Shown here one piece after another: positions 52,637 through 59,569 of a DNA stretch of 64,000 bases; position 1 is the stretch's first letter, and every line of letters begins with the position of its first letter. The notes under the pieces were generated by a model. It was given only the letters and a program-made list of their open reading frames with translations. It was not told the origin of the DNA and did not search any database. The stretch comes from a virus. A program made the translations under genes and the position numbers. The stretch spans positions 1 through 64,000 of IMG/VR virus record IMGVR_UViG_3300042558_003926. One strand, given 5' to 3'.

Positions 52637-54046
52637 ATGTGTGGAATAATTTTAACTACAGGGGCAAGTAAAACCCCAGAAATACTTGACTCGATAAAGC
52701 ACAGAGGAATAGAAAGAAGTGAAGTAGATTTTAACGGGGTAACCCTTTGTCATCATCGATTACCAATACAGACTTCAGATGGTGATGAATGGAGTCAACC
52801 AATTGAGATATCCGATGGAATATACCTCATGTTCAATGGTGAGATATTTAATTATGATCGGGATAGATTTGGATCAGACACTGAGTACTTAATAAATCTA
52901 TTCTCTCCATATAAAGGTGCATCCAATCTGGAATTTTTCTGTGCAATGTACATTCCACATATAGTTAAATGGGATGGATTTTGGGCCATAGTAATATATG
53001 ACGTTAAAACCGGAGATGTTATTTACTTCACGGATCCTCTGGGTAAAAAGTCTCTATATCGTAACGAGTTAGGAGAGATCTGCTCGGAGATAAAGGGATT
53101 GTACACACAAAATTCTAATATAGATGAATCGTATATTAGCTCAGTAAGAAAATGGGGATATAATAAGGACGAAAGAACACCCTATACTAATATCAAAAGG
53201 GTTCTTCCTAATAACATTTATATGCACAATATAAGCTCACCTTTATTCAGTAAAGTTTATAACGGGTACTATAGAATATGGGAAACCCCAATTCCGGAGC
53301 TAAAAGAAGCCTCATACGAGGATCACATGGAATGGCTATGGGACAAAATGGTCGAGAGTGTAGAGAACAGATTGGTTTCTAAAGATTACCCGATATCTTT
53401 ACTTGTATCGGGTGGACTGGATTCTGCAATAATAGCTGGACTTCTCAAAGGAATGGATGCTGATGTTAAATGGTTTAGTATAGAGAATGGAGAAACCCAG
53501 TTTGTTAGTGATTTAGAAGCTCATTTAGACGTTAAAACTAATTTTCTAGACTATTCTATGGATAGCGAAAAAAACGCTCTTATATACGCTAAATGGAACG
53601 AAAGCCCAATCGATCTGGGATCTGTAATACCCCAGTATCATCTTTTCGAGGCTATTAGAAAAAATAGCGACTATAGGATAGTTCTTAGCGGGGATGGATC
53701 AGATGAACTATTTGGCGGATATTCAAGAATTCATGAATACGACTCACAGAAATCTGACATATTCGAGGAACTTACTTTCTACCACCTTCCTAGACTCGAC
53801 AAGATGTCAATGGCCCACACACTGGAGCTTAGAAACCCTTTTCTTAATCTGGATATAGTTAGATTCGCCATGCACCTTCCTTTAGAATGGAGAACCGATA
53901 AAAAAATCCTAAAAGACACGTTTGGTCCTATGCTTCCTGATAGTATAGTCAACAGAAAAAAAGAGGCTCTTAAAAATCCAGAGATAAAACAGGATAGAAT
54001 AGCATATAGATATAAAGCGATAGAATTATTTCTCTCAATAGCTTAG
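52637..54046 (+). CDS. asnB: Asparagine synthetase (glutamine-hydrolysing), AsnB-like
   Basis: This 469-aa protein has class II glutamine amidotransferase Cys2 (MCGIIL), SIKHRG and MFNGEIFNYD, then the synthetase PP-loop VSGGLDS (257-263), LSGDGSDELFGGY and MSMAHTLELRNPFLNLD. The enzyme makes asparagine, or another amide by the same chemistry, from an ATP-activated carboxylate and glutamine ammonia. It is shorter than E. coli AsnB (554 aa). As a phage gene it may top up asparagine for virion synthesis or act on a nucleotide precursor; asparagine synthesis is the default. Confidence 0.85.
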   Translation: MCGIILTTGASKTPEILDSIKHRGIERSEVDFNGVTLCHHRLPIQTSDGDEWSQPIEISDGIYLMFNGEIFNYDRDRFGSDTEYLINLFSPYKGASNLEFFCAMYIPHIVKWDGFWAIVIYDVKTGDVIYFTDPLGKKSLYRNELGEICSEIKGLYTQNSNIDESYISSVRKWGYNKDERTPYTNIKRVLPNNIYMHNISSPLFSKVYNGYYRIWETPIPELKEASYEDHMEWLWDKMVESVENRLVSKDYPISLLVSGGLDSAIIAGLLKGMDADVKWFSIENGETQFVSDLEAHLDVKTNFLDYSMDSEKNALIYAKWNESPIDLGSVIPQYHLFEAIRKNSDYRIVLSGDGSDELFGGYSRIHEYDSQKSDIFEELTFYHLPRLDKMSMAHTLELRNPFLNLDIVRFAMHLPLEWRTDKKILKDTFGPMLPDSIVNRKKEALKNPEIKQDRIAYRYKAIELFLSIA

Positions 54047-54067
54047 ATTAAAATAGAAATCTTAGTT

Positions 54068-54077
54068 GGATATATAC
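54068..54077 (+). promoter_or_regulatory. Late promoter box GGATATATAC
   Basis: TATATA at 54071-54076 is 20 nt before the ATG at 54096. Confidence 0.65.
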
Positions 54078-54095
54078 TAGAAATAAAATTCCGAA

Positions 54096-54746
54096 ATGAC
54101 TAAAATAGTTAAGCTAGATGAATTTGAACACGTAAACGAGGAGTTATCGATGAGTGAAATACTATTCGGTAAAGTTCTTCCTTTTATGGGTGAGGGATTT
54201 ATTAAAACACTAAAGCAGAAGATAGCTGCTATCCTAATGGAGAAAATAGGGATTTTGGAAGATTCTAAATTTTCTATTATCATACAGGAGCTTGTTGATG
54301 CAATTCCAGTAAAAGATATACCTGGATTAATGACAGGGGAAAAGGCTAATGCTGAATATTTAGCTCCTAAGTTAGCTCAGGCTTGTCAGGAGTATATCCA
54401 AAGAAAGGGGCTTGATTCTCTATTTGAACCATTTGGTATAGATCCTAACGGATGGTTAGCTTCTACAGTGAGAGAGGGTTTACAAAGCGAGATCGGACAG
54501 GAAAGATTGGAAGCATTTTTCATAGCCGCATTAGGAGGAGAAAAATTGTTATCTGGAGCACTTTCTAAGCTAGATCCAGAAGACAAAAGAGCAGTAGACA
54601 GTGCACTCGTACAACAAGCTGCTAAATTATATCCATCTAAAGTAAAAAAAGATTCTGGTTCAGGTAACAGTGGATCAGGAGGAGGAGGCGTGATGGATAC
54701 ATTAAGTGCAATATGGGGCGGACTCCTATCAGGAGCCTCTAAATAA
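54096..54746 (+). CDS. Late protein with VNE leader, function unknown
   Basis: This 216-aa protein starts MTKIVKLDEFEHVNEELSM, with a VNE site at residues 13-15. The body is helical with hydrophobic stretches (ILFGKVLPFMGEGFIKTLKQ) and a Gly/Ser-rich linker (DSGSGNSGSGGGGV) before a final hydrophobic segment (MDTLSAIWGGLLSGA), which could insert in a membrane or bind a partner. Its late box and leader suggest a packaged protein. Confidence 0.62.
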   Translation: MTKIVKLDEFEHVNEELSMSEILFGKVLPFMGEGFIKTLKQKIAAILMEKIGILEDSKFSIIIQELVDAIPVKDIPGLMTGEKANAEYLAPKLAQACQEYIQRKGLDSLFEPFGIDPNGWLASTVREGLQSEIGQERLEAFFIAALGGEKLLSGALSKLDPEDKRAVDSALVQQAAKLYPSKVKKDSGSGNSGSGGGGVMDTLSAIWGGLLSGASK

Positions 54747-54758
54747 AAATTAAAAGAT

Positions 54759-55118
54759 ATGGACGTACAAAACGTTGGAAAAAGAGAAATATTGGACTAT
54801 AAGCAATTTTTAGGAAAGGTCCATGACGATACCTATAAGCCATTTGCTCCTGACAATCAGAAAGTTCAGAGAGAGAAAACTGGCCTATCGACTATACAAA
54901 GGCAACCAGCTTTTGATTTTGTTGGTTATGCTGATTCTGTATTTGGTCATACCTCTAAGATGGATGTACCAGGATATAGAACATCATCTCCCGATGGAAA
55001 ATTTATGGCAGATGCTGGATCTTTCGGAAACGTGTTTAATATGAATACTAGTGAATCTGAAAATTATAATTCCCTCTATACTGGTGATAATTATATAAAG
55101 AAATTAAGCGATTTTTAA
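54759..55118 (+). CDS. Hypothetical small late protein
   Basis: This 119-aa protein begins 12 nt after the preceding gene and is probably co-transcribed. It is polar, with few long hydrophobic runs, many Asp, Tyr and Ser, and reads like an extended structural or decorating protein (PAFDFVGYADSVFGHTSKMD). No family is recognised. It ends at the bidirectional terminator. Confidence 0.65.
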   Translation: MDVQNVGKREILDYKQFLGKVHDDTYKPFAPDNQKVQREKTGLSTIQRQPAFDFVGYADSVFGHTSKMDVPGYRTSSPDGKFMADAGSFGNVFNMNTSESENYNSLYTGDNYIKKLSDF

Positions 55119-55137
55119 TCGGATATTTTAGAATCGG

Positions 55138-55165
55138 AAAAGGGATCTTATAGATCCCTTTTTTT
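55138..55165 (+). terminator. Bidirectional terminator between convergent genes
   Basis: Stem aaaagggatc (55138-55147) / gatccctttt (55153-55162) with A's before and T's after. It serves the + gene ending at 55118 and the - gene ending at 55164. Confidence 0.92.
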
Positions 55166-55886
55166 ATGATATTTTTTCTATGAATTTTTCCTTTGCCATC
55201 TTGAGAATTTCTGAGTTTTCGTTATAATTCTCATATATCTCTATAACATAAAGATCTGGAGATTTCTTTTTCTCCTGTGAGGATTCTTCTAAAATTTCAT
55301 GGTAGATGTATTCATAATTTATCGAGAATACCCTGTTCTTAAGAGGTATTCTTTTCATTATACATACCTCTTTATCCCCATCTGCTGTTTTTAAGATAAC
55401 CGATCCTTGCCATCTATATGCTTCTATTGCATCGGTAACCATATTTCTTATGATCAATATACCGGAATTAGATTTATCGGGTTGTAGTAACGATTCTGGC
55501 TCTACTCTAAAGATTTTAATCTTTGATTCTTCTTCCTTCAATATTTCCAAACAAACCTCTGAATAGTCATACAAAGTATGTAGTGATGCCTCTATTATTT
55601 CTTCCAGAGTAGATTTTGAATCTGGATCCAGATTTTTAAATTGGAAATTTTGAAGATATTCCCGGTCATCTTTTTTAAGACCCTTCAGGATGTCCGGATT
55701 TACCACCTTTCTTTCCTTGAAGTCATTTAAAACCTTTACTATTCGAGATATTTCTCTAAGTACAGAATATGAGGTCTTAGTATTTAATTTTTTGGTAAGT
55801 GACTTAAGATAGTCCAGCAAGACATATTCTTTGTGCTCTGGATCGATCGGATCCTGTATAAACCACAGGGGATTAAAATTCTTCAT
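55164..55886 (-). CDS. Hypothetical protein, the only minus-strand gene in the window
   Basis: This 240-aa charged protein has helical stretches (SYSVLREISRIVKVLNDFKE, DYSEVCLEILKEEESKIKIF) and a beta-like middle (GSVILKTADGDKEVCIMKRI). There is no recognised domain. It converges on a bidirectional terminator and diverges from the next late gene, with its own ttaaatatataga element 27 nt upstream of the start. Its isolation and orientation suggest separate regulation or later acquisition. Confidence 0.75.
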   Translation of the reverse strand: MKNFNPLWFIQDPIDPEHKEYVLLDYLKSLTKKLNTKTSYSVLREISRIVKVLNDFKERKVVNPDILKGLKKDDREYLQNFQFKNLDPDSKSTLEEIIEASLHTLYDYSEVCLEILKEEESKIKIFRVEPESLLQPDKSNSGILIIRNMVTDAIEAYRWQGSVILKTADGDKEVCIMKRIPLKNRVFSINYEYIYHEILEESSQEKKKSPDLYVIEIYENYNENSEILKMAKEKFIEKIS

Positions 55887-55912
55887 CTTTTTAAATTGAG
55901 AAGTGTATAATC

Positions 55913-55922
55913 TATATATTTA
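55913..55922 (-). promoter_or_regulatory. Minus-strand TATATA promoter, divergent
   Basis: On the minus strand the sequence reads ttaaatatataga about 27 nt before the ATG of the 240-aa gene. It resembles the late box without the GG and stands back to back with the plus-strand late box at 55944. Confidence 0.5.
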
Positions 55923-55943
55923 ACCTTTGAAAAAATCATTACT

Positions 55944-55953
55944 GGATATATAC
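55944..55953 (+). promoter_or_regulatory. Late promoter box GGATATATAC
   Basis: TATATA at 55947-55952 is 17 nt before ATG 55969. A longer frame from TTG 55927 would span this promoter and is set aside. Confidence 0.65.
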
Positions 55954-55968
55954 ACTAAAACAATAAAA

Positions 55969-56415
55969 ATGGCAAGAATATACGATTATAATTCTTTTCA
56001 GGACGGAAACAAAGGAGCAAACCAAAATGATTTTAAATTTGGAGATGAGATTAAGTATATTAACATCGATATACACAATACTCCGGAGGAATATGATGAT
56101 ATAACGGACGCGAAAGTTTATGTCGAATACTCAGTTAGGTTTATTCTTAAAAAAGGAGGAATCGACGATCTTATATTCTCTGTAGATTCGGTTGAGTTAG
56201 AATTTCAGGTAGATGACTATCCGAATGACTATCCAAAAGAATTTGACATCGAGTTAATCCCAGGAAAGACCATAGATTATAGCCAGCTTAAAGCAGAGAG
56301 AGAAGCGGTTATCGTACCAACTTACCCTGATAGAATAGAAATCAATATGAACAAATCAACGGAGCCTAGGAACTTTGATGTAACTGTTTATTTTGGAACC
56401 GATAGCAAATATTAA
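55969..56415 (+). CDS. Hypothetical late protein
   Basis: The start is set at ATG 55969 (MARIYDYNSFQDGN), after the promoter. The 148-aa product is acidic and beta-rich (DAKVYVEYSVRFILKKGGID, ELEFQVDDYPNDYPKEFDIE) and ends FDVTVYFGTDSKY. Its MARxxDYxSF opening matches the start of the nucleotidyltransferase at 39686, suggesting a shared head-targeting leader. No family is recognised. Confidence 0.65.
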   Translation: MARIYDYNSFQDGNKGANQNDFKFGDEIKYINIDIHNTPEEYDDITDAKVYVEYSVRFILKKGGIDDLIFSVDSVELEFQVDDYPNDYPKEFDIELIPGKTIDYSQLKAEREAVIVPTYPDRIEINMNKSTEPRNFDVTVYFGTDSKY

Positions 56416-56418
56416 TAT

Positions 56419-57375
56419 ATGAGAATTTTAAATTTTTCGGAGTTCGCTCTAAATGAGTCAGATGATTTAAACCAGGAGGATTTTTATAAAGTTCCTGGGG
56501 TAAAGAATTTTATAGACGATGGATATGAAATATCTGCAGAAAATTGTATAGACTCCGAAGACTATCCATCTTTTAAAATATCAGCTATGGAGGAAAATCC
56601 TACTTCCATAAGGATATGCTATTGTGACGAGCACGGGAACGTCGTAGAAGATATGTGGATACCTAAAGATTCGGTTGATATCAAGGATGACGGAGAAGAT
56701 GTCATTACAATAACTATTCACCCAGAGTGCAGATGGATAAACAACCCAGAAAACAGGGAAAAGCTAGAGGAATTTATAGAGAATTTCGATAGTATCAGGA
56801 CCGAAGAGGGGGAGAAAGAAGATAGAAGAATAGAATCGATAAAGGATGATCTGGAGAATTTTCTCGAAGCTATTGGATTTGAATTAATGGTAACTGATGT
56901 AAATAAGATCGGAGAAAATGAATATGAGATCTATCTGGACAATAACATATGTGCTAACGTAAAAAAGAGAAACTCAGCCGATATAATAGGAAAAATCAGT
57001 TTGTATAAGGATAAAGTTATAGGCGACCCCGGAATAGAGTTATCAGGCAATAAAGACGGCATTTTAATGATATCGAAGATACCGGATCTTTTTACTAAGG
57101 AGGTTGAATGTCAGATAGACGACTTCGAGGAAAATCCTTACCTAAGATATCTTCTCAGAAAGCCATTAGATATGGATAGAAATTCCGATAGAGAGAATTT
57201 ATTATCATATTACATAGACACCCATGATAGCCACGATAAAGACCGGTACGAATCTAGCGATGAAAAAATTAGAGACTCATCCAGAGAAGAATCATATCAC
57301 ATAAAGGATCTTAGAAAAATGCTTTCTCAATTCTTGAGCGAGGAAAGGCTAAGAAAAATATCAGCTGATTATTAA
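56419..57375 (+). CDS. Hypothetical late protein with LNE leader
   Basis: This 318-aa protein starts MRILNFSEFALNE-SDDLNQ, one of the clearest examples of the hydrophobic-leader-plus-LNE pattern. The body is very acidic (many Asp-Glu-Asn) with beta-like and helical stretches; the C-terminus has KIRDSSREESYHIKDLRKML. It starts 3 nt after the preceding gene. No domain is recognised. Confidence 0.65.
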   Translation: MRILNFSEFALNESDDLNQEDFYKVPGVKNFIDDGYEISAENCIDSEDYPSFKISAMEENPTSIRICYCDEHGNVVEDMWIPKDSVDIKDDGEDVITITIHPECRWINNPENREKLEEFIENFDSIRTEEGEKEDRRIESIKDDLENFLEAIGFELMVTDVNKIGENEYEIYLDNNICANVKKRNSADIIGKISLYKDKVIGDPGIELSGNKDGILMISKIPDLFTKEVECQIDDFEENPYLRYLLRKPLDMDRNSDRENLLSYYIDTHDSHDKDRYESSDEKIRDSSREESYHIKDLRKMLSQFLSEERLRKISADY

Positions 57376-57411
57376 CAGAAACATTTTACTAGTTTCAAGC
57401 TACAAATATTT

Positions 57412-57696
57412 ATGGATCTGAATGCTGATTTTCAATTAAATCACGGTGAGATAATAATAATGTCTAAGGTCAAAGGATTTACGGTGATTGAATTAAAAAG
57501 GCACACTGACCCTATCTTGGATAATATAGTAGAGGTTTGGCAATATGATAACAGAAAGAAAACTGCCAAGTCTAAGGGAGAATCTAGTTGGATTATACTC
57601 AAGGATTTACCCTGTCACTTAAGATATTATAAAAGTTTAGGATTTAATCAGATCTCATTGGAAACAAAAGACCAGAAAAAATCTAAAACGAAATAA
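57412..57696 (+). CDS. Small hypothetical protein
   Basis: This 94-aa product runs from ATG 57412; an internal ATG at 57460 (MSKVKGFTVIEL) is an equally plausible start because the first 16 residues look unstructured. The core is a small alpha/beta-type sequence with VWQYDNRKKTAKSKGESSWI and a basic C-terminal end. It is linked to the next gene by 2 nt. Function unknown. Confidence 0.6.
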   Translation: MDLNADFQLNHGEIIIMSKVKGFTVIELKRHTDPILDNIVEVWQYDNRKKTAKSKGESSWIILKDLPCHLRYYKSLGFNQISLETKDQKKSKTK

Positions 57697-57698
57697 AG

Positions 57699-58337
57699 AT
57701 GAGAAAAATTCTGTCTTTTTTTAACAGGGAACCCAAAAAAAGTCTAAAAATGGACATAACAGATCAAACCGTAGAGGAGATAAGAGATAAATTTAAATCC
57801 ATGGAATTTCAATGGATTAAAGGTGAATATCTTTCAACCACCGAAAATTATAAAAATGCTGTTTCTAATGGAGATGCTATTTTTATAGAGTTTTCCAGTG
57901 GCAGAAGAATCAATATGGATTTATTGGACGAGTATCTTGTTTACTTTCCAGCTCAGCCTAAAGTTCCTCAGCCGGAACAGCCGGTAGTTAATCAAGCTCA
58001 GGTTAAAAGAGACTCAACTGTAACCGCTATTGTATATGACGACCAGCCGAAAAATTCTAATGAAGATTCCCCGATATATAAGCTACTTAGAAAGCAGAAG
58101 AAAAATTTAGTTGAGGTTTCGATTAAACTTAAATTAAATCTTCCTTCCAAAGAACTTTATGGTGTTCTTTCTACGTCCTTTGAAGATGCGGATAAAGAGA
58201 TTATAGAATTTGTTTTAGATGGTGTTGATATAGAAGATATTAAGGCATCTTTAGCTCAATCTATCAGATCCAACTATTATTCTATAGAGGAAAAGAAAAA
58301 GCCAGTAGCAACAACAAATAGAAATAGCAAACAATGA
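57699..58337 (+). CDS. Hypothetical protein with flexible middle
   Basis: This 212-aa protein has a small N-terminal domain (MDITDQTVEEIRDKFKSMEF, then EFSSGRRINMDLLDEYLVYF), a Pro/Gln/Val linker (AQPKVPQPEQPVVNQAQV) and a helical C-terminal domain (KNLVEVSIKLKLNLPSKELY, AQSIRSNYYSI). No family is recognised. Its stop overlaps the Nudix start by 4 nt. Confidence 0.65.
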   Translation: MRKILSFFNREPKKSLKMDITDQTVEEIRDKFKSMEFQWIKGEYLSTTENYKNAVSNGDAIFIEFSSGRRINMDLLDEYLVYFPAQPKVPQPEQPVVNQAQVKRDSTVTAIVYDDQPKNSNEDSPIYKLLRKQKKNLVEVSIKLKLNLPSKELYGVLSTSFEDADKEIIEFVLDGVDIEDIKASLAQSIRSNYYSIEEKKKPVATTNRNSKQ

Positions 58338-58924
58338 AAGAGGAAAACGAAGATAAAATCCTATACGAAGCACCAAAATTCAACGTTGTTGAAAGAGGGG
58401 GCAAACCTGGAATAGTATCTACGGTTGAAACTGTAATGGTTCTTCCTTTTATATCTGACGATAGGGGATTACCTCTAATGATTGGCGTGCTAAAAGAAAG
58501 AAATCTTTTTAGAGAAGGCGGATATTCCATGAGCTTAATAACTGGGACATGTGAAGAGGAAGATCCTGATTATTTAAGCACCGCAAAAAGAGAACTTTTA
58601 GAAGAGGGAGGATTTGAAGTTGAAGAGAATGATAGATGGTTTTTTCTGGGTACCGTTACGGGAACAAAATTTGTTGAAAAAGAATATCCTTGTTTTGCTG
58701 TTGATGTGACTGGTATTAAAAAAGGAGAAGCAGAAACGGATGGATCTAAACAGGAAGAATTATCAAGCTTCCATTTCATTCCTGCAAACGACGTAGTTAA
58801 GGCTCAGGACGTATACATACCCGCTTTATTTCTTAAGCTCTTTAAATTTGTAGTTGGCATGGATCTATATAATAGAGATGATTCAGTTTTTGGTAAGTCT
58901 AAAGGATTTAGTGTAGAGATATAA
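58334..58924 (+). CDS. Nudix hydrolase
   Basis: This 196-aa protein has a Nudix box-like segment GTCEEEDPDYLSTAKRELLE then EGGF, with REL-x-EE-G intact and the Gly-to-Arg spacing one residue longer than the classic box. VLPFISDDRGLPLMIGVLKE and FLGTVTGTKFVEKEYPCFAV are typical core strands. Such enzymes split nucleoside diphosphates linked to another group (ADP-ribose, dNTP, capped RNA). T4 NudE is a phage precedent. Substrate unknown. Confidence 0.8.
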   Translation: MKEENEDKILYEAPKFNVVERGGKPGIVSTVETVMVLPFISDDRGLPLMIGVLKERNLFREGGYSMSLITGTCEEEDPDYLSTAKRELLEEGGFEVEENDRWFFLGTVTGTKFVEKEYPCFAVDVTGIKKGEAETDGSKQEELSSFHFIPANDVVKAQDVYIPALFLKLFKFVVGMDLYNRDDSVFGKSKGFSVEI

Positions 58925-58934
58925 ATAATAGTTT

Positions 58935-59237
58935 ATGAGCAATTCAAGAAGAGAGAAAAGAAAGCTTATGAGGCAATTCGGAGTTATGGACTCTATTAAG
59001 AAGAAAAGTTTTTCTGAAAGAATAGAGGAAGGAAAAAAAACTCAGAGAGAAAACCTACAGAGAATAAAAAATGAATCTATAAAAAGAGAAATAGAACGAG
59101 GATCTGGAGTAGATACAAATCCAGATTTTCCTATTTATAGAGGTATAGATAACGAGTATTCATTTTTTGGAAATTTTCTAAATTCTAAAAATTGGGAAAT
59201 ATTAGAATCTAATGGAGACGATGGAGTCGAGGACTAA
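58935..59237 (+). CDS. Small basic helical hypothetical protein
   Basis: This 100-aa protein has a very Arg/Lys-rich, helical N-terminal 60 residues (MSNSRREKRKLMRQFGVMDS, RIEEGKKTQRENLQRIKNES), then an acidic end. It could bind nucleic acid or act as an assembly factor. It overlaps the next gene by 26 nt. Confidence 0.6.
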   Translation: MSNSRREKRKLMRQFGVMDSIKKKSFSERIEEGKKTQRENLQRIKNESIKREIERGSGVDTNPDFPIYRGIDNEYSFFGNFLNSKNWEILESNGDDGVED

Positions 59238-59550
59238 GGTAGATTTCTATATAACTAAGTATTCCCCAAAGGAAGCTAAAAAAAGATCCGAGGTGGGACA
59301 GTATCTATATGTTGTCGATATCTCTAAAATAATCAGGGATCTAGGGTATACCACAGATGTATTAACTAGAGAATCTGAATTTATTATAAACTACACCATT
59401 CGTAAGAAAATAATCCAGGGAATATATAGTACAAAGTGCGAGGGTATACTTGTGTGCTATAAGAACATCTCTCAGGAGTTTATAGAAAACCTGGAAACGT
59501 TTTTAGAAGAACATACAGAAACTTTAGAGTATACCATTAGCGATCTTTAA
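59212..59550 (+). CDS. Small hypothetical alpha/beta protein before the baseplate genes
   Basis: This 112-aa product runs from ATG 59212; ATG 59221 would reduce the overlap with the previous gene. It alternates strands and helices (VGQYLYVVDISKIIRDLGYT, FIINYTIRKKIIQGIYST, EGILVCYKNISQEFIENLET). No family is recognised. It directly precedes the baseplate block. Confidence 0.6.
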   Translation: METMESRTKVDFYITKYSPKEAKKRSEVGQYLYVVDISKIIRDLGYTTDVLTRESEFIINYTIRKKIIQGIYSTKCEGILVCYKNISQEFIENLETFLEEHTETLEYTISDL

Positions 59551-59569
59551 AAAAAAGACTAATTGGTAG

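Noticed and set aside
55927-55968. TTG start at 55927
   Set aside because: The frame crosses the late box at 55944; ATG 55969 gives the MARIYDY opening shared with another late protein.
59404-59440. ggaatatatagtac as a late promoter
   Set aside because: It lies inside a coding region more than 100 nt before any start and lacks the GGATATATA core.
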